Counted from the stretch's first letter, positions 35,586 through 46,281 are shown. The stretch: DNA of 64,000 nucleotides from Franconibacter pulveris DSM 19144 (GCA_000621185.1 KK211221.1:515347-579346); one strand, 5' to 3'. Numbers and translations are program-made. The notes: a model not told the origin generated them from the letters alone.

Positions 35586-36086
35586 AGCATTACTCCATTG
35601 AATATTGTGGACCCGTGTAGCGATGGAATTCCTTTCGCCGACTAAAAAGAGATAAACAAGATTATCCACTAAAAATCAGCGTAAAAACAATCCTGGAAAT
35701 TATAGGAATTCATGGGCAATATTCACGTTAATTATTTTTAAATATTAATTAATTATTAATAATTATATCTTCCTGAATATATTCTTATTTATTGATTTCC
35801 ATTACTATAAAAACGCCAGCCAATCCGTTTTTACCAGACTCTCAGATAAGCGTCGCAAAGCGCTCTGCCGCTTCTCTGCCGCCCTTCGCTCGCCTTTCCC
35901 CCTCTTCCAGACCGCATTTTCTGATCGACTTCAAAGAATCGGAATTTCTTCTGACCGGGCGTTAAATTTCTGTTGCGCAGTTTGCGTGCCCTGTAACAGC
36001 ATAAGTAGAACGTTCTAGTAAAACGTTCTACTTAGATAAAACAGGGTCAAAAAGCCCGTATAAATCGTCTGTCGGGGGAAATCAGC
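35586..36086. other. AT-rich intergenic region with divergent promoters
   Basis: About 500 nt with no gene. The part 35690-35815 is extremely AT-rich (runs such as TTAATTATTAATAATTAT), unlike its surroundings and typical of H-NS-bound promoter DNA. The right end carries the palindromic operators of the PTS gene. Confidence 0.7.
36003..36033. promoter_or_regulatory. LacI-family operator region before the PTS gene
   Basis: 12-bp inverted repeat AAGTAGAACGTT / AACGTTCTACTT with a 7-nt spacer. It contains two LacI/MalI-like cores, AGAACGTTCT and AAAACGTTCT, whose centres are 13 bp apart. It lies 54 nt before the PTS start and is the probable site for the regulator at 37672-38688. Confidence 0.75.
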
Positions 36087-37586
36087 ATGAGTCTGATGTC
36101 AGGGTTGGTTAAATCGCTTTCCAGGCTTTCTATGATTGGCCGCGCGTTGATGCTGCCAATTTCGCTATTGCCAGCGGCAGGTCTGCTGCTGGCGTTCGGT
36201 GATAAGTTTCACTTGCCGCTGATGATGAACGCAGGCGGGGTTATTTTCGATAACCTGCCGGTGCTGTTCGCCATTGGTTCAGCCGTAGGTCTGGCGGCGG
36301 AATCTGGCATCGCTGCGCTTTCGGCGGCGGTTTCGGTGTTAATTGTTAACGTCACCATCGGCACCATGCTCGGCATTACGCCGGAAATGGCGGCCAACGG
36401 CGGCAAATATGCGTTGGTCATTGGCATCCCGACCTTGCAGATGGGGGTGTTTGGCGGACTTATTTGCGGCATTCTCGCCGCGTGGTGTTATAACCGTTTC
36501 CACACGCTGCAATTGCCGGAGTTTTTGGGCTTCTTTTCCGGCAAGCGCTTTGTCGCTATCGCCACCGCCCTGCTCTCCTTCCTGCTCGGACTGGTGCTGC
36601 CCTACATCTGGCAGCACATTCAGGCGGGCATCGACGCGCTTTCCATTGTGGTTAACGGTGACAACCAGGCGGCTTCGACCTTTATTTTTGGTCTGGTTGA
36701 ACGTGCGCTTATTCCGCTTGGCCTTCACCATATCTGGTACCCGTCGTTCTGGTACTCCTTTGGCGATTACACCACCCAGTCGGGCCAGTTGATCCATGGC
36801 GATCAGACCATCTGGTTCAAAATGCTGGAAGAAGGCGTGAAAAGCTTCAGCAGCGACAGTTACCAGAACGCCGGTAAATTCCTGCAGGGCGAGTATCCGC
36901 TGATGCTGTTCGCGCTGCCTGCGGCTTGCCTCGCCATGTACCACGAAGCGAACACTAAAAATAAAAAGATCGCCTCCGGCATTCTTTTCTCCGCCGCGCT
37001 TACCTGTTTCCTGACCGGGATCACAGAGCCGGTTGAATTTACCTTTATCTTTGTGGCGCCTGTGCTGTATGTCTTTAACGCCATCATGGCCGGGCTTTCC
37101 TATATGTGCATGTACCTGCTGCACGCGCATATTGTGAAATCCTTCTCCGCCGGGCTTATTGACTATATCTCGTTTGGGATCCTGCCTTCGTTCAACGGTT
37201 ACGAGACTAACTACCTGAACGCGGTCATCGTCGGCATCCCGATGGCGATTATTTATTACTTCACTTTCCGCTTCGTAATCCGCCGTTTTGATGTGAAAAC
37301 GCCAGGGCGTGCGGATGTGGCGGCAAACGCGGATGATAAAACCGACGCGGAACTGGCGAACGACATCATCGGTCTGCTGGGCGGCGCTGAGAATATTTCA
37401 AGCGTTGGCTCCTGCATCACCCGCCTGCGTCTTGAAGTGGCGAAGCCGGAACGTGTGGATCGCGACGGCCTGAACAGCGTAGGCGCGCGCGGCGTGGTGT
37501 TCGTTGGCGACAGCGGTATCCAGGTTATCTTCGGCGCCCGGGCCCAATTTATCGCCCAGACCATGTCAGGCATGCTTGGCCGTTAA
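36087..37586 (+). CDS. PTS transporter subunit IICB, glucose/maltose type (PtsG/MalX-like)
   Basis: 499 residues. N-terminal EIIC membrane domain with about ten segments (ALMLPISLLPAAGLLLAFGD; GITEPVEFTFIFVAP is the family sugar-site motif) and a C-terminal EIIB domain with the phosphorylated cysteine in SVGSCITRLRLEV (Cys443). It imports and phosphorylates a glucose-like sugar or glucoside, with phosphate from Crr-type EIIA made elsewhere, since no EIIA domain is present. Downstream lies its presumed LacI-family regulator. Confidence 0.9.
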   Translation: MSLMSGLVKSLSRLSMIGRALMLPISLLPAAGLLLAFGDKFHLPLMMNAGGVIFDNLPVLFAIGSAVGLAAESGIAALSAAVSVLIVNVTIGTMLGITPEMAANGGKYALVIGIPTLQMGVFGGLICGILAAWCYNRFHTLQLPEFLGFFSGKRFVAIATALLSFLLGLVLPYIWQHIQAGIDALSIVVNGDNQAASTFIFGLVERALIPLGLHHIWYPSFWYSFGDYTTQSGQLIHGDQTIWFKMLEEGVKSFSSDSYQNAGKFLQGEYPLMLFALPAACLAMYHEANTKNKKIASGILFSAALTCFLTGITEPVEFTFIFVAPVLYVFNAIMAGLSYMCMYLLHAHIVKSFSAGLIDYISFGILPSFNGYETNYLNAVIVGIPMAIIYYFTFRFVIRRFDVKTPGRADVAANADDKTDAELANDIIGLLGGAENISSVGSCITRLRLEVAKPERVDRDGLNSVGARGVVFVGDSGIQVIFGARAQFIAQTMSGMLGR

Positions 37587-37605
37587 GGACGCGCAGTGCC
37601 TTTGC

Positions 37606-37635
37606 AAGCCTCCCGTATCGCTACGGGGGGCTTTG
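37606..37635 (+). terminator. Terminator between the PTS and LacI-type genes
   Basis: Stem AAGCCTCCCGTA / TACGGGGGGCTT with loop TCGC, followed by TTGTGG. It separates the PTS gene from the regulator, which therefore probably has its own promoter or depends on read-through. Confidence 0.75.
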
Positions 37636-37671
37636 TGGTATCTAACGGATTAAAAAAGCAGAAGGGATCAG

Positions 37672-38688
37672 ATGAAAAAAGTCAGCATCATCGATGTCGC
37701 TAAACGGGCGGAGGTTTCGGTTTCTACTGTCTCGTTAGTGCTGCGCCAGAAAGGCAAAATCTCAGAGGCGACAATCGCCCGCGTGCAGGCCGCCATTGAG
37801 GAGCTCGGTTACGTGCACAACGTAGCGGCGGCGAACCTGCGCGCCAGCACCTCGAATCTGATTGGCCTGATTGTGCATGACTTTAATGATGCTTTTTCGA
37901 CTCGCGTGACGGCAAGCGTGGTGCAGGCGCTGGAAGCGCAAGGCTTTATGGTTTTTCTTACGCAGCCCTCAGACAACCCGCAGCGGCTTGAACAGTGCCT
38001 GCTCTCTTTTACGCGGCAGGGCGTGGCGGGCGTTATCTATCTGGCGGCGAACGCCACCCGAGATACCCTGCCTGAAGTGATTGAAAATTGCCCGCTGCCG
38101 CTGGTGGCGATTTCCCAGTCGCCGCTGCAAAGCGGGCGCGACCTGGTCATGCGGGATAATCGCCAGGCGGGCAGTCTCGTTACCCGCTATCTGATTGAGC
38201 GCGGCCATCGCAATATCGCTTATATCGGCGGCGGTAAAGATTGCCTGATACGCCAGCAGCGACTGCTCGGCTACCAGGCGGCGTTGAAGCAGTACGGTAT
38301 GCCGTGGCGTGAAGAGTTTACCCCAGCCTGCGCCGATGAAACCCATGCCGCAAGCCTCGCCACGCGTGAATTGCTGGAAGCGAACAATAAAATCACCGCC
38401 CTGCTCTGCCACTCGCCGAACGCCATTATCGGCTGCATCGACGGGATCCAGCGGGTCGGGCGCACCGTTGGCAAAGATGTGTTCCTGACCCAGCAGGTGT
38501 CGCTGGCGGGATTTGAAGACATGATGCACGTAAACCTCACCTCGCCCTCTTTCACCTATGTCTCTTCCGCAAGCGATGAAACCGGACGCCAGACAGCCTC
38601 GCTGATGGTTCGCAAGATACGTGAACCGGAGCTGGCGGCGCAGCGCATTACGCTCTCGGGTCAGTTGGTGGTGCGCGGCTCCGCCTGA
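37672..38688 (+). CDS. LacI-family transcriptional regulator, MalI-like
   Basis: 338 residues. N-terminal helix-turn-helix with hinge helix (IIDVAKRAEVSVSTVSLVLR; NLRASTSNLIG) and a periplasmic-binding-protein-like effector domain. The order PTS gene then LacI gene, with AACGTT operator cores upstream, resembles the malX/malI pair, though here both genes face the same way. AGAAGGGA precedes ATG 37672. Confidence 0.88.
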   Translation: MKKVSIIDVAKRAEVSVSTVSLVLRQKGKISEATIARVQAAIEELGYVHNVAAANLRASTSNLIGLIVHDFNDAFSTRVTASVVQALEAQGFMVFLTQPSDNPQRLEQCLLSFTRQGVAGVIYLAANATRDTLPEVIENCPLPLVAISQSPLQSGRDLVMRDNRQAGSLVTRYLIERGHRNIAYIGGGKDCLIRQQRLLGYQAALKQYGMPWREEFTPACADETHAASLATRELLEANNKITALLCHSPNAIIGCIDGIQRVGRTVGKDVFLTQQVSLAGFEDMMHVNLTSPSFTYVSSASDETGRQTASLMVRKIREPELAAQRITLSGQLVVRGSA

Positions 38689-38802
38689 ATGAAGACGCAG
38701 AAGCCGTCAGAATGGCATATAGAAAAGCGCTAAACGAACAGACGAGGCCTGCCAGAACGAGTACGCACCCGGTAAACCTAGTATGACTTTTTACGCCGCG
38801 CA

Positions 38803-38825
38803 TAAAAAAAGCGGCTTTCGCCGCT
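38803..38825 (-). terminator. Terminator of cysS, possibly bidirectional
   Basis: Stem AGCGGC / GCCGCT with loop TTTC; on the minus strand it is followed by a run of T (38804-38810), 5 nt past the cysS stop. On the plus strand it has CTTTCTT, so it may also end the LacI-type transcript. Confidence 0.85.
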
Positions 38826-38830
38826 CTTTC

Positions 38831-40216
38831 TTATTTACGTCGCCAGGTGGTGCCCTGCGGCCCGTCTTCCAGCACAATGCCCATCTCGTTTAAGCGGTCA
38901 CGCGCCGCGTCCGCCGCCGCCCAGTCTTTCGACTTACGCGCTTCCAGACGCTTGTGGATCAACGCTTCAATTTCCGCCACTTCTGCGTCGTCCGCCTGCG
39001 CGCCGCTTTGCAGGAACTGCTCCGGCTCCTGCCCCAGCAGGCCCAGCACGGCGGAAAGTTTACGCAAATGCGCCGCAAGATGATTCGCCGCCGTCTTGTC
39101 TTCCGTTTTCAGGCGGTTCACTTCGCGCGCCATGTCGAACAGCACCGAGTAGGCTTCCGGGGTATTGAAATCGTCATCCATCGCTTCACGAAAGCGCGCT
39201 TCAAAGGCCTCGCCGCCTGCAGCGTCCACGCGGCTGTCAGTGCCGCGCAACGCGGTGTAGAGCCGCTCCAGCGAGGCGCGCGCCTGCTTTAAGTTCTCTT
39301 CGCTGTAGTTCAGCTGGCTGCGGTAGTGGCCGGACATCAGAAAATAGCGGATGGTTTCAGCGTCGTAATACTTCAGCACGTCGCGCACGGTAAAGAAATT
39401 GCCGAGGGATTTCGACATTTTCTCGCGATCCACCATCACCATGCCGGAGTGCATCCAGTAGTTCACATACTCGCCGTCATGGGCGCAGGTGGACTGCGCG
39501 ATTTCGTTTTCATGGTGCGGGAACATCAGGTCTGAACCGCCGCCGTGAATATCGAAATGGCTGCCGAGCTGCTTGCAGTTCATGGCGGAGCACTCAATAT
39601 GCCAGCCCGGACGCCCTGCGCCCCACGGCGACGGCCAGCTCGGCTCGCCTGGCTTGGACATCTTCCACAGCACGAAGTCCATCGGGTTGCGCTTCACGTC
39701 CGCCACCTCAACGCGCGCGCCCGCCTGCAACTGCTCCAGATCCTGACGAGAAAGCGCGCCGTAGTTCGGGTCGGTAGGCACGGAGAACATGACGTCGCCG
39801 TTTTCCGCCACATAAGCGTGATCGCGGGCGATCAACTGCTCCACAAGCTCGATAATTTCATGGATATGCTGCGTGGCGCGCGGCTCGCTGTCCGGGCGCA
39901 GGATATTCAGCGCATCGAAATCTTTGTGCATCTCGGCGACCATGCGGTCCACCAGCGCGACAAAATTTTCGCCATTTTCATTCGCTCGTTTGATGATTTT
40001 ATCGTCGATATCGGTAATGTTACGCACGTACTTCAGCTTATAGCCGAGGAAACGCAGGTAGCGCGCCACGACGTCGAAAGCGACAAACGTACGGCCATGG
40101 CCGATATGACAGAGATCGTAAACGGTAATGCCACACACATACATGCCGACTTCTCCGGCATGGATAGGTTTGAATTCCTCTTTTTGGCGACTCATTGTGT
40201 TGAAGATTTTTAACAT
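38831..40216 (-). CDS. cysS: Cysteinyl-tRNA synthetase
   Basis: 461 residues as in E. coli. Class I synthetase with the HIGH motif (CHIGHGRT), Zn ligands including the first Cys (YVCGITVYD) and HHENEIAQ, and the KMSKS loop ([10 protein letters not shown]). Divergent from ppiB across 176 nt, the E. coli arrangement. Confidence 0.98.
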   Translation of the reverse strand: MLKIFNTMSRQKEEFKPIHAGEVGMYVCGITVYDLCHIGHGRTFVAFDVVARYLRFLGYKLKYVRNITDIDDKIIKRANENGENFVALVDRMVAEMHKDFDALNILRPDSEPRATQHIHEIIELVEQLIARDHAYVAENGDVMFSVPTDPNYGALSRQDLEQLQAGARVEVADVKRNPMDFVLWKMSKPGEPSWPSPWGAGRPGWHIECSAMNCKQLGSHFDIHGGGSDLMFPHHENEIAQSTCAHDGEYVNYWMHSGMVMVDREKMSKSLGNFFTVRDVLKYYDAETIRYFLMSGHYRSQLNYSEENLKQARASLERLYTALRGTDSRVDAAGGEAFEARFREAMDDDFNTPEAYSVLFDMAREVNRLKTEDKTAANHLAAHLRKLSAVLGLLGQEPEQFLQSGAQADDAEVAEIEALIHKRLEARKSKDWAAADAARDRLNEMGIVLEDGPQGTTWRRK

Positions 40217-40392
40217 CAGGAGATTCCGTATCAGTGTGTGGTAAAGACGAAAAGCGTTATGTTACCTCATAATTCAAACCGGAAGGAGCACACTTTGCAA
40301 GGTGATCGCTACCTGCAAGTTATGCTATAACAACAGCCTGACGTTGCCTGCGCAGCAGGCTTCAGCACTACTACACAGAACAGGATGCAAGC

Positions 40393-40887
40393 ATGGTTAC
40401 TTTTCACACCAATCACGGCGATATCGTTATCAAAACTTTTGACGATAAGGCGCCGGAAACTGTTAAGAACTTCCTGGACTACTGCCGCGAAGGTTTTTAC
40501 GACAACACCATTTTCCACCGTGTGATTAACGGCTTTATGATCCAGGGCGGCGGTTTTGAGCCGGGCATGAAGCAGAAAGCGACCAAAGACGCTATCAAAA
40601 ACGAAGCGAACAACGGTCTGAAAAATACCCGTGGTACGCTGGCGATGGCCCGTACTCAGGCGCCGCACTCCGCTACCGCGCAGTTCTTTATCAACGTAGT
40701 GGATAACGACTTCCTGAACTTCAGCGGCGAAAGCCTGCAGGGTTGGGGCTACTGCGTATTCGCCGAAGTGGTGGAAGGCATGGACGTAGTCGACAAGATC
40801 AAAGGCGTGGCGACCGGCCGCAGCGGCATGCACCAGGACGTACCGAAAGAAGACGTGGTAATCGAGCGCGTGACCGTCAGCGAGTAA
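40393..40887 (+). CDS. ppiB: Cytoplasmic cyclophilin PpiB
   Basis: 164-residue peptidyl-prolyl isomerase without signal peptide. Cyclophilin core [31 protein letters not shown] and [18 protein letters not shown]. lpxH starts 2 nt after its stop, so they form an operon. Confidence 0.98.
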   Translation: MVTFHTNHGDIVIKTFDDKAPETVKNFLDYCREGFYDNTIFHRVINGFMIQGGGFEPGMKQKATKDAIKNEANNGLKNTRGTLAMARTQAPHSATAQFFINVVDNDFLNFSGESLQGWGYCVFAEVVEGMDVVDKIKGVATGRSGMHQDVPKEDVVIERVTVSE

Positions 40888-40889
40888 TC

Positions 40890-41612
40890 GTGGCCACACT
40901 CTTTATCGCAGATCTTCATCTGTGCGCAGAAGAACCGGCGATAACCGCCGGTTTTCTGCGTTTTCTGGCAGGTGAAGCGCGGCAGGCCGATGCGCTTTAC
41001 ATTCTCGGCGACCTGTTTGAAGCCTGGATTGGCGACGACGACCCGAACCCGCTGCACGCGCAAATCGCCGCCGCCATTCGCACACTGGTTGAAAGCGGCG
41101 TCCCCTGTTATTTCATTCACGGCAACCGGGATTTCCTGCTGGGCAAGCGCTTCGCCAGGGAAAGCGGCATGCAGCTTCTGCCGGAAGAAAAAGTGCTTAA
41201 CCTGTACGGTAAACGCGTGCTTATTATGCATGGCGACACCCTCTGCACCGACGATGTGGGCTATCAGGCATTTCGCGCCAAAGTGCATCAGCCCTGGCTG
41301 CAAACCCTGTTTCTCGCCCTGCCGCTGTTTATTCGTAAACGCATCGCCGCAAAAATGCGCGCCGGCAGTCAATCCGCTAACCGCGTTAAAGATATGGCTA
41401 TCATGGATGTGAACCCGCAAGCGGTAGCCGAAACGCTTGAGCGCCACCGCGTGCAGCACCTGATACACGGCCACACGCACCGCCCCGCCGTTCACGGGCT
41501 GACGGCTAACGGCGAGCCCGCTTTTCGCTACGTTTTAGGCGCCTGGCATACGCAAGGCTCCATGATCAAAGTCACCGCCGAAAGCATCGAACTTATCGCC
41601 TTTGCGTTTTAA
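40890..41612 (+). CDS. lpxH: UDP-2,3-diacylglucosamine diphosphatase LpxH
   Basis: 240 residues from GTG 40890, exactly the E. coli length. Calcineurin-like phosphoesterase motifs: [25 protein letters not shown] and HGHTHRP. It makes lipid X in lipid A synthesis at the inner face of the inner membrane. The GTG sits 2 nt after ppiB; longer in-frame starts run inside ppiB and are rejected. Confidence 0.97.
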   Translation: MATLFIADLHLCAEEPAITAGFLRFLAGEARQADALYILGDLFEAWIGDDDPNPLHAQIAAAIRTLVESGVPCYFIHGNRDFLLGKRFARESGMQLLPEEKVLNLYGKRVLIMHGDTLCTDDVGYQAFRAKVHQPWLQTLFLALPLFIRKRIAAKMRAGSQSANRVKDMAIMDVNPQAVAETLERHRVQHLIHGHTHRPAVHGLTANGEPAFRYVLGAWHTQGSMIKVTAESIELIAFAF

Positions 41613-41645
41613 CTTCTGCATGCCATTTTTGCCGCCGCGGCGGCC

Positions 41646-41661
41646 GCGCAACCGTTTTCCT
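41646..41661. promoter_or_regulatory. PurR box upstream of purEK
   Basis: GCGCAACCGTTTTCCT, matching 13 of 16 positions of the PurR consensus ACGCAAACGTTTTCGT, 85 nt before purE. The E. coli purEK operon is PurR-repressed at an equivalent site. Confidence 0.8.
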
Positions 41662-41745
41662 TGCCGTAAAACCATGCTATTCTCGCACTCCTCGTAACGA
41701 CGACTCGTTGTTTTGTCCGCACACCCCACAGGAGTTTTTAGACGT

Positions 41746-42255
41746 ATGTCTTCAGGCAACCATCCGGCGCGTATCGCTATTGTCATGGGTTCGAAAAGTG
41801 ACTGGGCCACCATGCAGTTCGCCGCTGAAATTCTTGATGCCCTCGACGTTCCCCACCATGTAGAAGTGGTTTCCGCCCACCGCACGCCGGATAAGCTGTT
41901 CAGCTTCGCCGAAGCGGCTCAGGCGAACGGCTTTCAGGTGATTATCGCGGGCGCGGGGGGTGCTGCGCATCTGCCTGGCATGATTGCGGCGAAAACGCTG
42001 GTGCCGGTCCTGGGCGTGCCAGTGCAGAGCGCTGCCCTGAGCGGCGTCGACAGCCTCTACTCCATCGTGCAAATGCCGCGCGGCATTCCGGTGGGTACGC
42101 TCGCCATTGGTAAAGCGGGCGCGGCCAATGCCGCCTTGCTGGCGGCGCAAATTCTGGCGCAGCACGACGCGGCGCTGTTAAACCGCCTCAGCGCCTGGCG
42201 CCAGCAGCAGACGGATGAAGTGCTGGAAAATCCGGATCCGCGGGGTGCGGCATGA
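41746..42255 (+). CDS. purE: N5-carboxyaminoimidazole ribonucleotide mutase PurE
   Basis: 169 residues as in E. coli. Catalyses N5-CAIR to CAIR in purine synthesis. Motifs: [22 protein letters not shown] (catalytic His) and [13 protein letters not shown] 41746 follows AGGAG with normal spacing. It overlaps purK by 4 nt. Confidence 0.98.
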   Translation: MSSGNHPARIAIVMGSKSDWATMQFAAEILDALDVPHHVEVVSAHRTPDKLFSFAEAAQANGFQVIIAGAGGAAHLPGMIAAKTLVPVLGVPVQSAALSGVDSLYSIVQMPRGIPVGTLAIGKAGAANAALLAAQILAQHDAALLNRLSAWRQQQTDEVLENPDPRGAA

Positions 42256-43319
42256 AACAGGTTTGCGTTCTCGGCAACGGTCAGCTTGGCCGTATGCTGC
42301 GCCAGGCGGGCGAGCCGCTGGGCATTCCGGTCTGGCCCGTGGGGCTGGACGCTGAACCGCAGGCGGTGCCTTTCAGCCAGAGCGTGATCACCGCGGAAAT
42401 TGAGCGCTGGCCGGAAACCGCCCTTACCCGCGAGCTGGCGCGTCATCCGGCATTTGTTAACCGCAATGTCTTCCCGATTATTGCCGACCGCCTGACGCAG
42501 AAACAGCTTTTCGACAAGCTGAACCTGGCCACCGCGCCCTGGCAGTTGTTGGCGCAGAAAAGCGAATGGCCCGCGGTGTTTGACCGTCTTGGCGAACTGG
42601 CGATAGTCAAGCGCCGCGTCGGCGGCTATGACGGGCGCGGCCAGTGGCGTTTGCGCGCTGATGAAACCGGGCAACTGCCAGACGACTGCTACGGCGAATG
42701 CATCGTCGAACAAGGCATTAACTTTACGGGCGAAGTATCGCTGGTTGGCGCCCGCGGCCACAATGGCGACACGGTCTTTTATCCGCTGACCCATAACCTG
42801 CATCAGGACGGCATTCTGCGCACCAGCGTCGCCTTCCCGCAGGCAAACGTAGAGCAGCAGGCGCAGGCGGAAACGATGCTTTGCGCCATTATGCAGGAGC
42901 TGAACTATGTGGGCGTGATGGCGATGGAGTGCTTCGTGACGCCTGCCGGCCTGCTGATTAACGAGCTGGCGCCGCGTGTTCACAACAGCGGCCACTGGAC
43001 GCAGAACGGCGCGTCCATCAGCCAGTTTGAACTGCACCTGCGCGCCGTGGTGGATTTACCGCTGCCGCAGCCGGTGGTCAACAGCCCTTCGGTGATGGTG
43101 AACCTGATCGGCACCGACCTTAACTACGACTGGCTTAAGCTGCCGCTGGTTCACCTGCACTGGTACGACAAAGAGGTGCGCCCGGGCCGTAAAGTGGGCC
43201 ACCTGAACCTGAACGACAGCGACACAGCGCGGCTCTGCGCCACCCTGGAAGCGCTGGTGCCGTTGCTGCCGCCGGAATACGCCAGCGGCATCGCCTGGGC
43301 GCAGATGAAGCTGGGTTGA
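42252..43319 (+). CDS. purK: N5-carboxyaminoimidazole ribonucleotide synthase PurK
   Basis: 355-residue ATP-grasp enzyme that carboxylates AIR with bicarbonate and ATP. N-terminal [18 protein letters not shown]-grasp core [13 protein letters not shown], and [14 protein letters not shown] near the active site. Second gene of purEK with a terminator directly downstream. Confidence 0.98.
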   Translation: MKQVCVLGNGQLGRMLRQAGEPLGIPVWPVGLDAEPQAVPFSQSVITAEIERWPETALTRELARHPAFVNRNVFPIIADRLTQKQLFDKLNLATAPWQLLAQKSEWPAVFDRLGELAIVKRRVGGYDGRGQWRLRADETGQLPDDCYGECIVEQGINFTGEVSLVGARGHNGDTVFYPLTHNLHQDGILRTSVAFPQANVEQQAQAETMLCAIMQELNYVGVMAMECFVTPAGLLINELAPRVHNSGHWTQNGASISQFELHLRAVVDLPLPQPVVNSPSVMVNLIGTDLNYDWLKLPLVHLHWYDKEVRPGRKVGHLNLNDSDTARLCATLEALVPLLPPEYASGIAWAQMKLG

Positions 43320-43321
43320 AT

Positions 43322-43350
43322 AAAAGCGGGCCGCAAAGCCCGCTTTTTTT
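43322..43350 (+). terminator. Rho-independent terminator of purEK
   Basis: Stem AAAAGCGGGC / GCCCGCTTTT with a CGCAAA loop and T-run, 2 nt after the purK stop. Confidence 0.92.
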
Positions 43351-43400
43351 AACCCCGACGCCTGAAGGCGCTGCGCTTACCCACATTTTGCGAAAGCCGC

Positions 43401-44546
43401 TTATTCTCCCAGCGCCTGCGCTAAATCCGCAATCAAATCATCGGCATCTTCAATGCCCACTGAAAGGCGGATCAGCTGCGGCGTAATGTTGTTGGCGAGC
43501 CGTTGCTCAAGAGGAATGGACGCGTGCGTCATAAAAAACGGCTGGCTGACCAGGCTCTCCACGCCGCCTAAACTTTCCGCAAGCGTAAAAAGGCGCAGCT
43601 TTTTGATGACCTTCGCCGCCTGGCCTTCATCGCCTTTCACCACTACCGAAATCATGCCGCCCGGCCCGCGCATTTGCTGCCGTGCAAGCGGATGCTGCGG
43701 GTGCGTCTCAAGCCACGGAAAGAACACCGTTTCCACCTGTGGCTGCTGTTCAAGCCAGCGGGCGATTTTCAGCGCGTTGGCGCTGTGCTTTTCCATCCTC
43801 AACGCCAGCGTGCGGATGCCGCGCAGGGTCAGGAAGCTGCTGAACGGGTCGAGCACGCCGCCCACCGCATTTTGCAGGTAAGCGAGCCTTTCGCGCAGTT
43901 CAGCGTTATCGCCCACCACCGCCAGCCCGGCGACCACGTCGGAATGCCCGTTCAGGTATTTCGTGGCGGAATGCACCACGATGTCGAAGCCCAGCGACAG
44001 CGGGCGTTGCAGGGCGGGGGAAGCAAAGGTGTTATCCGCCACGCTGATAACGCCATGGCGTCGGGCGATGGCCGCGATAGCCGCAAGGTCAGCCAGCTTG
44101 AGCAGCGGATTGGTCGGCGTCTCCACCCAGACCATTTTCGTTTCCGGGCGAATAGCCGCTTCCAGGGCTGCCAGGTCATCTGGCTTCACCCAGCTCACCG
44201 TCAGCCCGGCGGTGCGCTTGCGCACATTTTCCAGCAGGCGATAAGTGCCGCCGTACACATCGTCAATCGCCACAATATGGCTCTCTTTATCCAGCAGCTC
44301 CAGCACCGTGGAAATGGCCGCAAGACCAGAGGCGAAAGCGTAGCCCTGCGCGCCGCCTTCCAGCTCTGCAATAGCGCGCTCCAGCGCATGGCGGGTTGGG
44401 TTGCCGCTGCGCGAGTATTCATAACCGGTATGCTCGCCCGGCGCGGGTTGGGCGTACGTGGAGGTGGCGTAAATAGGCGGCATCACCGCGCCGTGCTGGT
44501 CGTCGTGAGTGCCGCTGTGCACGCTCAGGGTGGCGAAATTATCCAT
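43401..44546 (-). CDS. Cystathionine gamma-lyase-type PLP enzyme (reverse transsulfuration)
   Basis: 381-residue Cys/Met-metabolism PLP enzyme. Conserved SGNPTRHALE, YGGTYRL, ADNTFASP and the Schiff-base Lys196 in HSATKYLNGHSD. Same family as MetB and MetC. Position 11 nt after a cystathionine beta-synthase gene supports gamma-lyase activity, releasing cysteine from cystathionine, as for the mtc gene pair described in Klebsiella. gamma-Synthase activity cannot be excluded from sequence. Confidence 0.88.
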   Translation of the reverse strand: MDNFATLSVHSGTHDDQHGAVMPPIYATSTYAQPAPGEHTGYEYSRSGNPTRHALERAIAELEGGAQGYAFASGLAAISTVLELLDKESHIVAIDDVYGGTYRLLENVRKRTAGLTVSWVKPDDLAALEAAIRPETKMVWVETPTNPLLKLADLAAIAAIARRHGVISVADNTFASPALQRPLSLGFDIVVHSATKYLNGHSDVVAGLAVVGDNAELRERLAYLQNAVGGVLDPFSSFLTLRGIRTLALRMEKHSANALKIARWLEQQPQVETVFFPWLETHPQHPLARQQMRGPGGMISVVVKGDEGQAAKVIKKLRLFTLAESLGGVESLVSQPFFMTHASIPLEQRLANNITPQLIRLSVGIEDADDLIADLAQALGE

Positions 44547-44557
44547 GATAAAGCTCC

Positions 44558-45928
44558 TTATGATTCAAGCCGGTTGCGCCAGACGTTCAGCACGTCGGTG
44601 CGGGTAATAAGCCCGAGGAAACGGTCAGCGTCGGTCACGACCGCCACCAGCCCACGGGAGAAAACATCAAACAGCTCGCGCTCGCTGGCGCCCTTGTCGA
44701 GCGTTTCGACGCGCGGATTCATGGCGCCGGAGACCGGTTCAAGAAAGCGCGCGCTGTCGCCGCGCACCGCGTTAAGCAAATCCCACTCATCGACGATGCC
44801 GACCACGACGCCGCCTTCCAGCACCGGCAGTTGAGAAATATCGTAAAGCCGCATGCGCGCCAGCACCGTCGCCAGCGTGTCGTCAGGCGCGGCGGTCACT
44901 GTCGCCCCTTCGTCATGGCGAAAAGCGATGAAATCGCGCAGATCGCCGGTTGAGGGCCGCTGAAGCAGTCCCTGCTGGCGCAGCCAGTCATCGTTAAACA
45001 TTTTGGAGAGGTATTTATTGCCGCTGTCGCAGGCGAAAGTGACCACCCGCTTCGGCGTAGTCTGGGCGCGGCAGTAGCGCAGCGCGGCAGCGAGCAGCGT
45101 ACCGGTAGAGGAGCCCGCCAGGATACCTTCGGTTTTTAATAGCTGGCGGGCGGTATCGAACGCCTGCGCATCGGAAATGCGGTAAGCGCGGCGCACGCCG
45201 TCAAGACGCGCGAGCGGCGGTATAAAATCTTCGCCAATCCCCTCCACGCGCCAGGAGCCCGCCTCGCCGTGGCTTCCCTGCTCCACTTCATCCGCAAGGA
45301 TCGAGCCCGCCGGGTCGGCGAGAATAAATTCCGTTTCGGGAGAATGCTGGCGAAACCAGGCATGCAACCCGCCGAGCGTACCGCCAGAACCGACGCCCAC
45401 CACAATCGCGTCGATTTTCCCTTCCGCCTGGGCATAGAGCTCCGGGGCAGTAGTGGTTTCATGCGCCAGCGGATTGGCGGGGTTATTAAACTGGTCGATA
45501 TAAAACGCCCCGGGCGTCTCCTGCGCCAGGCGCTTCGCATAATCCTGATAATAGGCGGGATGGCCTTTGTTCACGTCTGAACGGGTAAGCCGCACCTGTG
45601 CGCCCAGCGCCCGCAGGTGATAAATCTTCTCGCGGCTCATTTTGTCCGGCACCACCAGAATCAGCTGATACCCCTTTTGCGCGGCGATAAGCGCCAGCCC
45701 CAGGCCGGTGTTGCCCGCGGTGGCTTCAATAATGGTGCCGCCGGGGGCGAGCCGCCCCTGGCGCTCCGCCTCGTTTATCATCGACAGCGCTACGCGATCT
45801 TTAATAGAGCCGCCAGGGTTCTGGTTCTCAAGCTTAAGCAGCAGCTCGCAGGGGCCGGTGTCGAGCTTTTGCAGCCGCAACAGCGGCGTGTTGCCAATCA
45901 GCTCGCTTACGGTATGGGCTATGGTCAT
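44558..45928 (-). CDS. Cystathionine beta-synthase with CBS domain pair
   Basis: 456 residues. N-terminal beta-replacing PLP domain: NQNPGGSIKDRVA with Schiff-base Lys43, EATAGNTGLGLA and GVGSGGTLGG. C-terminal tail from about 335 holds two CBS motifs (LYDISQLPVLEGG, GLVAVVTDADRFLG), typical of cystathionine beta-synthase and absent from CysK/CysM. It condenses serine (or O-acetylserine) with homocysteine. Upstream of the gamma-lyase on the same strand. E. coli K-12 lacks this pathway. Confidence 0.9.
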   Translation of the reverse strand: MTIAHTVSELIGNTPLLRLQKLDTGPCELLLKLENQNPGGSIKDRVALSMINEAERQGRLAPGGTIIEATAGNTGLGLALIAAQKGYQLILVVPDKMSREKIYHLRALGAQVRLTRSDVNKGHPAYYQDYAKRLAQETPGAFYIDQFNNPANPLAHETTTAPELYAQAEGKIDAIVVGVGSGGTLGGLHAWFRQHSPETEFILADPAGSILADEVEQGSHGEAGSWRVEGIGEDFIPPLARLDGVRRAYRISDAQAFDTARQLLKTEGILAGSSTGTLLAAALRYCRAQTTPKRVVTFACDSGNKYLSKMFNDDWLRQQGLLQRPSTGDLRDFIAFRHDEGATVTAAPDDTLATVLARMRLYDISQLPVLEGGVVVGIVDEWDLLNAVRGDSARFLEPVSGAMNPRVETLDKGASERELFDVFSRGLVAVVTDADRFLGLITRTDVLNVWRNRLES

Positions 45929-46281
45929 TGCAGTTATCCAGTCACAACGGTATTGCGCAGATAATAGGACCGCCTTTTTTCGCCGTTAAAGAACCTTTAC
46001 CCCCTGTTTAGAACCAAACGGAATATTCTGTGCTGTTTAGACATCGGGAAGGAAAGCGGTAAAGTCGTCCAGAAATATCGACGGCTAAAAAACCGTTAAA
46101 CCGGCGCTTTTTGTGGTGAAATCGCCGCTTTTTCGCCGTTCTATTGTCAGTCTGCGTATGTCATTTACTGAAATTTAGCTAAGCGCTTTATGGCGCCGTT
46201 CAACCGGACGGGTGCAAAGTTTCTCCCTCCCGGCGTTCTGCGGGCGTAGAATGGCGCGGTTATGACGTTCAGGGGAGTTAA
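45929..46281. other. Intergenic region between divergent CBS and selU genes
   Basis: 353 nt without a supported gene. It carries promoters for both sides. One AGACATC at about 46039 recalls half of a MetJ box, but there is no second adjacent copy, so no MetJ site is called. Confidence 0.5.

Noticed and set aside
46035-46045. MetJ box near the CBS gene
   Set aside because: Only a single AGACATC is present; MetJ needs tandem copies.
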